Part shown: positions 17,725 through 25,828 of the stretch, in pieces | Layout of the letters: the number at the start of each line of letters is the position of its first letter | Numbering within the stretch: position 1 is the first letter of the stretch | Assembly (NCBI RefSeq): GCF_920984675.1 | Contig: NZ_CAKLBV010000001.1 | Coordinates: 168,230 to 232,229 of the forward strand | Reading direction: 5' to 3' | From: Methylobacterium sp. Leaf118 | Lineage (GTDB): Bacteria; Pseudomonadota; Alphaproteobacteria; Rhizobiales; Beijerinckiaceae | DNA length: 64,000 nucleotides | Program-made: the position numbers and the translations under genes | Notes under the pieces: model-generated | Seen by the model: only the letters and a program-made list of their open reading frames with translations | Databases searched by the model: none | Told to the model about the DNA's origin: nothing

Positions 17725-18103
17725 TATCGTATCCGACGACACCCGGGCTCAGGTGTCGCGACGTGATGGCGGGGACCTGACACAGGAGCCCTCGCAGTCC
17801 AAGCGCGGTCCGTACTTCCAAAACTCAACTTTTATCAGGCGAAGAGGGCGTAACAGGTTGACCAGCGTCATCCCGCTTTGCAGCGCTAGTGTTGAAAATC
17901 TGACGCTGTGTACCGCCACAAACGTCCGGGATGAAGGGGGAGCGGACCTTGGCTTTTCGCGCTGGAGCGGACGTGCCGTATCCGACCCAACTAGGTCATA
18001 GGAGCAATCTAACGGCGGCCTCGAAAGCAGACGTTGCAGTCGGACGCGCGCTGCGAACGCATGCTCTCGGATTCCCGCTTCCCGCGCTCGTGAGGCCGCC
18101 CGT
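17725..18103. other. Intergenic, lower GC, no gene recognised
   Basis: The stretch has noticeably more A/T than its surroundings, for example around 17815-17900. It separates the metal block from the minus-strand beta-propeller gene. No promoter, repeat or conserved frame stands out. It may be a junction between acquired blocks. Confidence 0.4.
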
Positions 18104-19540
18104 TCAATCCACAGTCTGCATCTGGACGACGCCGCCGAGTTCACCGGGCTTGCCCGAGACCACCACGAGGTAGCGCCGGCTCGCGCCGGCATCCGTGCGG
18201 GTGATCTGGCGGATCGGGCCGATGGCGTTGACGATGGCCGCGCCGGCCGGGTTGGTCATGAAGGCGGCGAGCGGCTCCAGGCCGGCGGCCCCCTTCGGAT
18301 CGGCGGCGAGCGCCAGGACGAACGGCGTCTTCGGCGCCAGTCCCGTGACCGCGGCCTGCAGGGTCTGCAGCACGCCCTGGTCGAACAGGGTCACCTGCGT
18401 CGCCGGCTTGCCATCGGTGCCTGCGAGCGTCAGCGCGCTGGTCTTGCCGGCTGCGCCCAGCGGCTGGAGGTTCTGCTTTCCGTCCCCCTCCGGCACGGCG
18501 TTCGGGACGTAGGCCACGCCCTGCGGCCCCTGGCCGATCGGAACCTCGGCGATCACGGTGTTCGATGCGGTGTCGATCACCGCCGCCTTGTCGGCGTTCT
18601 CTAGGCCGACATAGACGCGGCTGCCGTCGCCCGAGGGCCAGAGCCCGTGCGGCAGGGCGCCGGTCGGGATGGTGGCGACCTGGGTGAAGTCGTCGGTGCG
18701 GAACACCTTGACCTGGTTCAGGCCGCCGATCGTCACGTAGGCGAACTGGCCGGCCTTGGTCGAGACGATGTTGACGTGGTTGGTGATCGGCCCGGTCTCG
18801 ATGGTCTTCAGCGGCGCGAAGGGCGGCGTCGCAGAGAACACCTGGGTCCGGCCGACATCCTTGAGGGTCAACCACACCTGCTTGCCGTCCGGTGTCGCGG
18901 CGATGTCGGGGCAGAACGGGCTCTCCTGCTTCACGCGCCCGACGATGGTGTGGGTCTTCGTGTCGATCACCACCGTCTCGGGGCTGAAGCTGGAGCAGAC
19001 ATAGCCGTAGGCGCCGTCCGGCGAGAAGATCGTCATGCCGGGCCCGTTCGGCACGGTGATCCGGCGCGTCTCCTTGGCGGTCGCGGCATCGAGTACGGCG
19101 ATGTAGTCCTCGCCGCGCACGCTCACCCAGGCCTCCCGGCCGTCCGGCGTGAAGAAGGCCTCGTGCGGCGCGCGGCCGACATAGGCCGTGTGGCGGACCG
19201 TGTTGGTCGCCGTGTCGATGAAGCTCACGGAGTTCGAACCGATCGAGACCGCGAGCAGCGTCCTGTGGTCGGGCGAGAAGCCCATGCCGTGGACGAGGAG
19301 CTGGCCGCGATAGAGCGGGCTCAGGTTCATCGGCGTCGGGTCGCCGAGCCGGATCACGCCGAGCAGGACGTTGGCGGCGGGATCGACCACCGAGACCGTG
19401 TTGGAGAACTGGTCCGAGGTGTAGAACCGGTCCCTGCCGCTGACCGGCACGTCCGGTGCGGAGGCTGCGCCCGGGGCCTGCCCGGCGAGAGCCGAGCCGG
19501 AGAGCAGCGCGAGCGCGAGGAGGGTGAGGGCGGTCTTCAT
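18104..19540 (-). CDS. Exported YncE-type beta-propeller protein, 478 aa
   Basis: A signal peptide (MKTALTLLALALLSGSALA) is followed by repeated propeller blades with motifs such as NTVSVVD, SNSVSFIDTATNTVRHT, AAVIDTASNTVIAEVPIG and GPQGVAYVPN. A roughly 110-residue non-propeller C-terminal part without recognised motifs follows. YncE-like propellers are periplasmic scaffolds of unclear function. Its start overlaps the stop of the upstream DUF305 gene by 4 bp, so both are driven by the ECF-type promoter at 20025-20050. A second, shorter propeller gene lies at 24310-25293 under the same promoter type. Confidence 0.85.
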   Translation of the reverse strand: MKTALTLLALALLSGSALAGQAPGAASAPDVPVSGRDRFYTSDQFSNTVSVVDPAANVLLGVIRLGDPTPMNLSPLYRGQLLVHGMGFSPDHRTLLAVSIGSNSVSFIDTATNTVRHTAYVGRAPHEAFFTPDGREAWVSVRGEDYIAVLDAATAKETRRITVPNGPGMTIFSPDGAYGYVCSSFSPETVVIDTKTHTIVGRVKQESPFCPDIAATPDGKQVWLTLKDVGRTQVFSATPPFAPLKTIETGPITNHVNIVSTKAGQFAYVTIGGLNQVKVFRTDDFTQVATIPTGALPHGLWPSGDGSRVYVGLENADKAAVIDTASNTVIAEVPIGQGPQGVAYVPNAVPEGDGKQNLQPLGAAGKTSALTLAGTDGKPATQVTLFDQGVLQTLQAAVTGLAPKTPFVLALAADPKGAAGLEPLAAFMTNPAGAAIVNAIGPIRQITRTDAGASRRYLVVVSGKPGELGGVVQMQTVD

Positions 19541-19992
19541 CGGCAGATCTCCGAAGGCATCTCGGCGGCAGGGGCCGTGCCATGGTGGTGAAGGTGGGCG
19601 GCTGCGGCGGACGAATCCGGCGCGGGAGGGAGATCGGCGAGCGCCCGGCGCATCACCGCGATCTCCTGGCCCTGTTCGACGATGATCCCCTGCGCGAGGC
19701 GGCGCAGGACCGGATCCTTGCCGTAGAGCAGCTCCGCCTGGGCCATCGCGATCGCGCCCTCGTGGTGCGGGATCATCATCGCGGCGAAGTCGCGGTCCGG
19801 ATCGCCCGAGGGCGGGACCATCATGTCGGCATGCATCCGCGTCATCGACTGCGCCATCACCGCGTCGAAGGACGCGGAGACGACGGCCGGCGGCTCGGCA
19901 GCGGCCAGCGTCGGGGGCATCATCATCCGGCCGCCGACGAGGCCGCCGGCCATCACGGCGGCCGTGAGCGCAAATCCCAATGCTCCGCGCAT
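19537..19992 (-). CDS. DUF305 (CopM-like) exported protein
   Basis: This 151-aa protein has an N-terminal signal/anchor and the DUF305 core: FAAMMIPHHEGAIAMAQAEL followed by LAQGIIVEQGQEIAVMRRAL. The family is a His/Met-rich four-helix fold, and CopM in cyanobacteria binds copper in the periplasm. The tail adds HLHHHG. It is the first gene of a two-gene operon with the beta-propeller protein, under an ECF-type promoter about 33 bp upstream. Confidence 0.85.
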   Translation of the reverse strand: MRGALGFALTAAVMAGGLVGGRMMMPPTLAAAEPPAVVSASFDAVMAQSMTRMHADMMVPPSGDPDRDFAAMMIPHHEGAIAMAQAELLYGKDPVLRRLAQGIIVEQGQEIAVMRRALADLPPAPDSSAAAAHLHHHGTAPAAEMPSEICR

Positions 19993-20024
19993 GAGCCGTC
20001 CTCCCTGTTCGTTGTCGAGGGGAG

Positions 20025-20050
20025 AGATGCCGGGGAAACGGTTTTATTCC
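20025..20050 (-). promoter_or_regulatory. ECF-type promoter of the DUF305/beta-propeller operon
   Basis: On the minus strand GGAATA (20045-20050) and GCATCT (20025-20030) are exactly 14 bp apart, with GGGAATAAA on the -35 side and GCATCTCTC on the -10 side. The same pair of boxes at the same distance occurs at 20109-20134, 25409-25434 and 27130-27155. The likely activator is the ECF sigma factor at 20572-21081. Confidence 0.75.
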
Positions 20051-20108
20051 CTGGCCGGGGACGAATTCGCGGCCCTGCCGATGTGATCGATCTTTTCCAA
20101 ATGTCAGT

Positions 20109-20134
20109 GGAATAGACGCGCCCGTTCGGCATCT
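20109..20134 (+). promoter_or_regulatory. ECF-type promoter of the sigma-factor operon
   Basis: GGAATA (20109-20114) and GCATCT (20129-20134) are 14 bp apart on the plus strand, about 40 bp before the first gene of the operon that encodes the ECF sigma factor itself. This suggests autoregulation. It diverges from the promoter at 20025-20050. Confidence 0.75.
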
Positions 20135-20174
20135 CTCCCAATGCGGTCATGGTCGACCGCCGGAGACCTCACTC

Positions 20175-20558
20175 ATGCGCACCATGCTGATCCGCGCCGC
20201 CTTTGCGGCCTTCGCCTTCTCCGCCGTCGCCGCCCAGGCCGCTGCGCCTGCGATGACGGCCGAGACTGCCAAGGGGCCGGCGCTCGTCGATGCCAAGAGC
20301 ATGACCCTCTACACCTTCGACAAGGACATGGGCGGCAAGTCGATGTGCAACGGCCCCTGCGCCGCCAACTGGCCCGCCCTGATGGCGGCGCCCGGCTCGG
20401 CTGCTAGTGGCGACTGGACGATGGTGACGCGGGACGACGGCACGATGCAGTGGGCCTATAAGGGCAAGCCGCTCTACACCTTCGCCAAGGATACGAAGCC
20501 CGGCGACATCACCGGCGACGGATTCCTCAACGGTGCATGGCACATCGCCAAGCCCTGA
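20175..20558 (+). CDS. Exported protein with secreted-repeat (COG4315/PF03640-type) domain
   Basis: This 127-aa protein has a signal peptide (about 1-20) and two copies of the repeat that ends in a Leu-Tyr-Thr-Phe turn: MTLYTFDKDMGGKSMCNGPC and KPLYTFAKDTKPGD. The first copy carries a C-x3-C pair (CNGPC) followed by AANWPAL. The family is periplasmic or lipoprotein-like and of unknown function, often found next to ECF sigma factors. It is the first gene downstream of the ECF-type promoter, 13 bp before the sigma gene. Confidence 0.82.
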   Translation: MRTMLIRAAFAAFAFSAVAAQAAAPAMTAETAKGPALVDAKSMTLYTFDKDMGGKSMCNGPCAANWPALMAAPGSAASGDWTMVTRDDGTMQWAYKGKPLYTFAKDTKPGDITGDGFLNGAWHIAKP

Positions 20559-20571
20559 TCGGTAAAGCCTC

Positions 20572-21081
20572 GTGGACGAGATCGCTGCCCTCATCGAACC
20601 GCAGATCCCAGCGTTGCGGCGCTACGCCGTCGCGCTGTTACGGGACCGCGAAGCGGCGGACGACCTCGTCCAGGACACTTTGGAGCGGGCGTTGTCCGGC
20701 TGGTCCGGACGCCGCCGCGACGGCGACCTGCGGGCCTGGCTGTTCACGATCGAGCGCAACCTGTTCCTCGGCACTGTTCGACGCCGGGGCCGGCGCGGCG
20801 TCGATCTCGGCGCGGAGGCTTTGGAGCAGGTGCCTGATCCGGGTGCCGACCCCGAGACCGCTATGGGAGCCCGTGACGTGCTCACCGGGCTCGATGCGCT
20901 GCCCGAGGAGCAGCGCTCGGTGCTGCTGCTCGTCGCGGTTGAGGATCTGTCTTATGCGGAAGCGGCCCAGGTGCTCGGAGTACCGCTCGGCACGGTGATG
21001 TCGCGGTTAAGCCGAGCCCGGGAGCGGATGCGAAGTTTTCTGGAAACCGGCCGAACCGGCTTGTTGAGGAGGGTAAAATGA
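20572..21081 (+). CDS. ECF RNA polymerase sigma factor
   Basis: This 169-aa sigma-70 family member has only regions 2 and 4. Region 2 contains RDREAADDLVQDTLERAL and RAWLFTIERNLF. Region 4 contains LPEEQRSVLLLVAVEDLSYA followed by EAAQVLGVPLGTVMSRLSRA. It starts with GTG at 20572, and its stop overlaps the anti-sigma start (ATGA). It probably directs transcription from the four GGAATA-N14-GCATCT promoters in this region, including its own. The ECF group cannot be assigned without a profile search. Confidence 0.92.
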   Translation: MDEIAALIEPQIPALRRYAVALLRDREAADDLVQDTLERALSGWSGRRRDGDLRAWLFTIERNLFLGTVRRRGRRGVDLGAEALEQVPDPGADPETAMGARDVLTGLDALPEEQRSVLLLVAVEDLSYAEAAQVLGVPLGTVMSRLSRARERMRSFLETGRTGLLRRVK

Positions 21082-21887
21082 GCGGGGATCCGCGCCCGGT
21101 CGGCGAGGACGACCTGCACGGCCTGATCGACGGTCGTCTGGAACCGGAGCGGCAGGCGCTGGTCGAGGCATGGCTCAGGGGAAATCCCGCGCGGGCGGCC
21201 GAGGTCTCGGCGGATCGCGCCTTGCGCGAGCGCTTGCGTGCCCGCCTCGCGCCGATCGCCGAGGAGGCGATCCCGGCGCGGCTCAGGGTCGCCAATATCC
21301 GCTCGCGACATCGCCCGATAACCGGGCGCTGGCTTCCGGTCGCGGCTGCGGCCGTGCTCTGCCTCGCGGTCGGCGGTGCCGCCGGCTGGTTCGGCCATGC
21401 CGTGCGGCAGGTACCCACGGTCACGCTCGCGCGAACCGAGCCGGCGACCGACGACGCAGTGGCGGCCTTCCGCACCTACGTGGTCGAGGCGGTGCATCCG
21501 GTGGAGGTGCGCGCCGACGAGAAGCCGCACCTCGTGACGTGGCTCTCGAAGCGCCTCGGCCGGGCGGTGACCACCCCCGACCTCACGGCCTACGGCTTCC
21601 GCCTGATGGGCGGCCGGCTGCTGCCGGCGGGTTCCGAATCCGCCGCGATGCTGATGTACGATGACGATCACGGCACCCGGCTGACGCTCTACAGCCGCGT
21701 GGGCGATGCGGATGGCCGCACGGTGTTCCGCTTCGCCCGCGAGGGCGATGTCGCTGCCTTCTCCTGGGTCGATGGCGGCATGTCCTACGTCGTGACGGGT
21801 CGCACCGACGAGGCGCGGCTGTTGACCGTCGCGCAGGCGGTTGACGCGCAGGTCCGTGGATTGCCGGTTCCGCCGCGGCAACCATGA
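21078..21887 (+). CDS. Membrane-anchored anti-sigma factor
   Basis: This 269-aa protein starts with a cytoplasmic helical segment of the anti-sigma type (DDLHGLIDGRLEPERQALVE). One membrane helix lies at about 86-104, followed by a roughly 160-residue periplasmic domain. It has no HxxxCxxC zinc motif. It overlaps the sigma gene by 4 bp and should hold the sigma factor at the membrane until an envelope signal releases it. The periplasmic domain is the likely sensor. Confidence 0.88.
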   Translation: MSGDPRPVGEDDLHGLIDGRLEPERQALVEAWLRGNPARAAEVSADRALRERLRARLAPIAEEAIPARLRVANIRSRHRPITGRWLPVAAAAVLCLAVGGAAGWFGHAVRQVPTVTLARTEPATDDAVAAFRTYVVEAVHPVEVRADEKPHLVTWLSKRLGRAVTTPDLTAYGFRLMGGRLLPAGSESAAMLMYDDDHGTRLTLYSRVGDADGRTVFRFAREGDVAAFSWVDGGMSYVVTGRTDEARLLTVAQAVDAQVRGLPVPPRQP

Positions 21888-22774
21888 CCCTCGACCAACT
21901 CCGCATCTTCGTGGCCGTGGCGGAGCGGCAGCACGTGACCCGGGCTGCAGAGGCGCTGAACCTCGTCCAGTCGGCAGTCAGCACGGCGATCGCCAACATC
22001 GAGGGGCGGCACGCCACCAAGCTGTTTCACCGGGTCGGCCGCGGGATCGAGCTGACCGAGGCGGGACGCGTGTTCCTCGTCGAGGCCCGCGCCGTACTCG
22101 CCCGGGCCGAGGCCGCCGAACTGGTGCTCGCCGACCTCAGTGGCATGCGACGCGGGACGCTGGCCCTCTATGCCAGCCAGACCATCGCCAGCGACTGGCT
22201 GCCGCGCCACCTCGTCGCCTTCCGCCGGGCCTACCCTGAGATCGCCATCCGGTTGGCGGTGGGCAACACCACCGACGCCGCCGACGCGGTGCGCGCGGGG
22301 CAGGCCGAACTCGGCTTTGTCGAGGGGGCGCTGGACGACCCGACGCTCGCGAGCACGACCATCGCGCAGGACCAACTGGTCCTCGTGGTCGCCCCTGGCC
22401 ATGCCTTCGCCGAGGCGACCCACCTCGAACCCGAAAACCTCGCCGGGGTCGATTGGGTGCTGCGCGAGGCGGGATCGGGAACCCGCTCGGCCTTCGAGGC
22501 GGCCCTGGGTGCGGCCGGCCTCGCAGCCGCCCAGCTTCGGGTCACGCTCGAACTGCCCTCTAACGAGGCGGTCCGCGCCGCCGTCGAGGCCGGGGGCGGG
22601 GCCGCCGTCCTGTCCGAGACCGTGGTCGCCGCCGCGCTTCGGGCCGGGACCCTGGTCCGGGCGGCGTTCGACTTACCGAGCCGGCCGTTCCGGGTGCTGC
22701 GCCACAAGGAGCGCTACCGCAGCCGGGCCGCCGACGCGCTTCTCGACCTGATCGCGACAGCGAATGCCGGATGA
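21884..22774 (+). CDS. LysR-family transcriptional regulator
   Basis: This 296-aa regulator has the N-terminal helix-turn-helix (MTLDQLRIFVAVAERQHVTR, AAEALNLVQSAVSTAIANIE) and a two-lobed substrate-binding domain. It overlaps the anti-sigma gene by 4 bp and the following DUF202 gene by 4 bp. With sulfite oxidases and a YeiH-family protein nearby it resembles the YeiE/CysL branch that senses sulfite, but this subfamily call is inferred from context. Having a LysR gene inside an ECF operon is unusual. Confidence 0.9.
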   Translation: MTLDQLRIFVAVAERQHVTRAAEALNLVQSAVSTAIANIEGRHATKLFHRVGRGIELTEAGRVFLVEARAVLARAEAAELVLADLSGMRRGTLALYASQTIASDWLPRHLVAFRRAYPEIAIRLAVGNTTDAADAVRAGQAELGFVEGALDDPTLASTTIAQDQLVLVVAPGHAFAEATHLEPENLAGVDWVLREAGSGTRSAFEAALGAAGLAAAQLRVTLELPSNEAVRAAVEAGGGAAVLSETVVAAALRAGTLVRAAFDLPSRPFRVLRHKERYRSRAADALLDLIATANAG

Positions 22775-23142
22775 GCGAGCTCGCGAAACCCGTGCCCCCC
22801 GACGATCCCCGGGTGAGACTCGCCGAGGATCGGACGGTTCTAGCGGCCGAACGCACCTTCGTGGCGTGGCTTCGCACCGGGCTCGCGTTCCTAGGCGTCG
22901 GCCTCGCCGCGCAGCGCTTCCTGCGGGAGGTGCTCGCGGTCTGGCCGCTGAAGGTATTGTCGCTGACGCTGATCGGCTGCGCGCTCGCCTCATTCGCCGG
23001 CGCCGTGTGGCGGGACCGGGCGATCCGGGCACGGCTCGCCCATTCCGAGATCCCGATGATGCCGCGCCTCCTCACCGTCGGGATTGCGGCCCTGCTCATC
23101 GCGATCTCCGGCCTCGCGGCCACCGCCCTGCTCTGGGCGTGA
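22771..23142 (+). CDS. DUF202 (YidH-family) inner-membrane protein
   Basis: This 123-aa protein has the DUF202 signature LAEDRTVLAAERTFVAWLRT followed by GLAFLGVGLAAQRF, with three membrane helices. The function of the family is unknown. It overlaps the LysR gene by 4 bp and is the last gene of the sigma operon. It is convergent with the sulfite oxidase gene, 3 bp away. Confidence 0.88.
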   Translation: MSELAKPVPPDDPRVRLAEDRTVLAAERTFVAWLRTGLAFLGVGLAAQRFLREVLAVWPLKVLSLTLIGCALASFAGAVWRDRAIRARLAHSEIPMMPRLLTVGIAALLIAISGLAATALLWA

Positions 23143-23145
23143 GGG

Positions 23146-24231
23146 TCAGGCCACCGTCACTCGCACCCGGTGCCAGGCGGCGCTGAGGTAACCCTTGTAG
23201 TTCCAGGTGTCGTCGGGGGCGGCCGGCTGGGTCTGGCCGGCGGAATCCCAGGCCCGCACCGCGAGCTCGTGCTCGCCCGCGGTCAGTTCGCGCTCGATCT
23301 CCCAGAACGTCCAGGCGTAGGGCGCGTCGGCATCGCGCTCGATCCGGGCTTGCGCCCAGCTGCGGCCGCCATCCGTCGAGACGTCGACGCGGGCGACCGC
23401 GCGGTCGCTGGCGATGGCGTAGCCGCGGATCGCGTGCCGGCCGGCCTTCAACGCAGCGCCGCGGGCGGGCTCGCAGATCGCGCTGTTCAACGGCATCGCC
23501 TCGATGGTGATGCCGTGGGCCGGGTCGGCGGTCTCGGCCGTCACGTCGGGCGGAAACAGCTTGTAGTCGTCGGCCTGCATCGGGTTGTCGGAGGGCCGGT
23601 CCTGCACCGTGATCCGGGCGAGCCATTTCGGGCTGCGGATGCCGGCAAAGCCCGGCACCACCACGCGTAACGGATGGCCGTGCTCGGGGGCGAGAGGCTC
23701 GCCGTTCATCGCGAAGGCAAGCAGCGTCTCGGGCGCCAGCGCCTTGGCGAGCGGGATCGAGGCGCCGAAGCGCGTGTCCGTGTCCGCGATCCGGTCGTGG
23801 CTCTCGAAGGCGACGTGGCGCTCATCATCCGCTTTGATGCCGGCCGCGCGCAGCACGTCGGCGAGCCGCACGCCGGTCCATTCCGCATTACCGATGGCGC
23901 CGGGCGCCCACGGGTCGCCGGAGACCGGGGCCACCGCCAGCATGTCGGCCCGGCGGTTGCCGGCGCATTGCATCACCGCCGTCACGGTGACGGGCGCGAA
24001 GCGTTCTTTGAGATCGGCGAGGGAGAGGTCGAGGGGCGTCGCGACCATCCCGTCGACGGTCAGGCGGTAGCCGTCGGCGTCGAGGTCCGGGATGTCGCCG
24101 TGGCTGCGGACGTAGAAGTCGGCTTGATCAGTCAGGAAGGCGGCCCGCAGGCGATCGAGCGGCGGCTCGGCGTTGTAGGGCGTCTTTCCGTGGACGATGA
24201 GGCGGTCCTTGCGCTGGAACAGGCCGAGCAT
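23146..24231 (-). CDS. Molybdopterin sulfite oxidase family enzyme, apparently cytoplasmic
   Basis: This 361-aa protein carries the sulfite-oxidase Mo-cofactor domain. The Mo-ligand Cys is in VMQCAGNRR (about residue 89), with GNAEWTGVRLADVLRAAG and GHPLRVVVPGFAGIRSPKWL following. A C-terminal Mo-co dimerisation domain is present (YAIASDRAVARVDVSTDGG). No signal peptide or Tat motif is seen. The ATG at 24231 is preferred; a GTG at 24294 would add 21 residues. It follows the shorter beta-propeller gene on the same transcript, under the promoter at 25409-25434. A paralogue with a Tat signal lies at 25829-27052. Confidence 0.88.
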   Translation of the reverse strand: MLGLFQRKDRLIVHGKTPYNAEPPLDRLRAAFLTDQADFYVRSHGDIPDLDADGYRLTVDGMVATPLDLSLADLKERFAPVTVTAVMQCAGNRRADMLAVAPVSGDPWAPGAIGNAEWTGVRLADVLRAAGIKADDERHVAFESHDRIADTDTRFGASIPLAKALAPETLLAFAMNGEPLAPEHGHPLRVVVPGFAGIRSPKWLARITVQDRPSDNPMQADDYKLFPPDVTAETADPAHGITIEAMPLNSAICEPARGAALKAGRHAIRGYAIASDRAVARVDVSTDGGRSWAQARIERDADAPYAWTFWEIERELTAGEHELAVRAWDSAGQTQPAAPDDTWNYKGYLSAAWHRVRVTVA

Positions 24232-24309
24232 GGGGTCTTTGTCCTGCGTTCGCGACGTGTCGAGATCGAGAACGCGCCGGGCGCCGAAAGGCACCCGGCG
24301 CGCGACGCT

Positions 24310-25293
24310 TCACGGCTTCATCGTCGAAACCACCGCGTTCTTCGCGCGGTCGACCACGGCCACGCTGAGGTCGCGGTTGAGGACGTACGCGTGGGCGTTG
24401 TCACTGGAGAATGCGATCGCCTGGCGCGGCTCGTTCAGCCCGGTCACCGTGGCGACGACCTTGAGCGTGTCGGTGTCGATCACCGAGAGCGAGTTGTCCT
24501 TGAGGTTGCCCGAATAGACGAAGCGCCCGTCCGGGGTCAGCGCGGCACCGTAGGGGTCCTTGCCCACCGCGACTTCTGACGTGACCTTGCGGGCGGCGAC
24601 ATCGACCACACTGACGGTGTTGCGGCCGCTGTTGGCGGCAAACAGCGTCTTGCCGTCCTTGGTGATCGAGATGGCGCGCAGCTTGTCGAACCCGGCGATC
24701 TCGCTGGTGATCTTGTTGGTGGCGGTGTCGACCAACGTGATCTTGTCGCCGAGGAAGTTCGTCACGAACACGGTCTTGCCGTCCGGCGACAGCTTCACGC
24801 CTTGGCGCGGCTGCGCAAAGCCGGGGATCACGGCGACTGCGAGCATGGTCTTGGTGTCGAACACGGTCAGCGTGCTCGCGGCCTCGTTGTTGACGTAGAG
24901 CTTTGTCCCGTCGGCCGAGAGCACCGTGCCGAACGCACCGGGGCCCGCGGCAAGAACGCCGGCTTCTTTGCCGGTGCCGGTCTCGTAGACCGTGATCCGG
25001 CCCGTGCCGCTGTCGGAGACGTAGAAGCGGGCGCCGTCCGGCGCGAACACGATGTTGCGCGGCGTGACGAAGCCGTCGAGGCGGCGGAGCACCGTGCCCT
25101 TGGCGACGTCGTAGACGATGACGGCGCTCTCCTCGCTGTTCGACACCGCGGCGACCGTGCCGGCGGCGTTCAGGGCGAGCGCGTTGTTCTTGATTGCGCC
25201 GTCGAAGCCGGCGGCGAATCCAGGTTGGTTCTGGGTGAGGAGCAAGGCAGCTCCGGCGAGGAGGGCGCGGAGGCTGGTACGGACGTGGGTCAT
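24310..25293 (-). CDS. Exported YncE-type beta-propeller protein, 327 aa
   Basis: A signal peptide (MTHVRTSLRALLAGAALLLT) precedes seven YncE-like blades with motifs such as AVIVYDVAKGTVLRRLDGF, GARFYVSDSGTGRITVYETG, DKITLVDTATNKITSEIAGF and NSLSVIDTDTLKVVATVTG. It probably acts in the periplasm. The ATG at 25293 starts the signal peptide, although the frame remains open further upstream. It lies about 115 bp downstream of an ECF-type promoter and 15 bp upstream of the sulfite oxidase gene in one transcript. Confidence 0.87.
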   Translation of the reverse strand: MTHVRTSLRALLAGAALLLTQNQPGFAAGFDGAIKNNALALNAAGTVAAVSNSEESAVIVYDVAKGTVLRRLDGFVTPRNIVFAPDGARFYVSDSGTGRITVYETGTGKEAGVLAAGPGAFGTVLSADGTKLYVNNEAASTLTVFDTKTMLAVAVIPGFAQPRQGVKLSPDGKTVFVTNFLGDKITLVDTATNKITSEIAGFDKLRAISITKDGKTLFAANSGRNTVSVVDVAARKVTSEVAVGKDPYGAALTPDGRFVYSGNLKDNSLSVIDTDTLKVVATVTGLNEPRQAIAFSSDNAHAYVLNRDLSVAVVDRAKNAVVSTMKP

Positions 25294-25408
25294 GAAGCGT
25301 GTCTCTCGGGCATGCGCCCTCGTTCGACGGCCTGGGGCCGGCCGTGCGGGCGAGTTCGAAATCGGATTGCGTCGTGCGGGACCGGTCAGGCCGTGCATCG
25401 CCTTAGGG

Positions 25409-25434
25409 AGATGCCAGCGAGGGCGGTCTATTCC
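25409..25434 (-). promoter_or_regulatory. ECF-type promoter of the beta-propeller/sulfite oxidase operon
   Basis: On the minus strand GGAATA (25429-25434) and GCATCT (25409-25414) are separated by 14 bp, matching three other sites in the region. It lies in the gap after the cytochrome c gene and gives a leader of roughly 110 nt before the propeller start. Confidence 0.75.
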
Positions 25435-25478
25435 CCGAGGCCGGCGAAAAAAGCACGGCGGCCTCGGGATTCGAGGGT

Positions 25479-25817
25479 TCAGGGCGTGGGCTTCAACGCC
25501 GTGAGGTAATCGACGATGGTCTGCACATCGGCCTGATCGACCGGCGCTTTGTAGACGTGGACCATCTTGTTCACGGTCTCGGTCCACTGCGCCTTCGTGA
25601 GCTTGGGCTGGGTCAGCACCATCCCGGCCGAGTGGCAGGCGAGGCAATTGTTATTGACCGCCTCGGCTCCCGGCCCGTCCGGAAAGATCCGGTCGGACGT
25701 CGGAAATTCGATCGATTGCGAACTGAAGCGCATCGGCTCGGGAGCAGGCGCCGCGAGCGCCACCAGGGGAGACAGGATGAGCGCGGCGATGAGGGCCGCA
25801 GGGCGAATTGTGTTCAT
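25479..25817 (-). CDS. sorB: Small exported cytochrome c, sulfite dehydrogenase electron acceptor (SorB-like)
   Basis: This 112-aa protein has a signal peptide (MNTIRPAALIAALILSPLVA) and one heme-binding motif, NNNCLACH, followed by a distal Met region (GMVLTQPKL). It is encoded 11 bp downstream of the Tat-exported sulfite dehydrogenase gene, the arrangement of sorAB. It should accept electrons from sulfite oxidation in the periplasm. The start at 25817 is chosen for the signal peptide. Confidence 0.87.
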   Translation of the reverse strand: MNTIRPAALIAALILSPLVALAAPAPEPMRFSSQSIEFPTSDRIFPDGPGAEAVNNNCLACHSAGMVLTQPKLTKAQWTETVNKMVHVYKAPVDQADVQTIVDYLTALKPTP

Positions 25818-25828
25818 GGCTGTTCTCC

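Noticed and set aside
17725..18192. Possible transposase remnant in the lower-GC gap
   Set aside because: No DDE, HTH or terminal inverted repeats could be identified in either strand.
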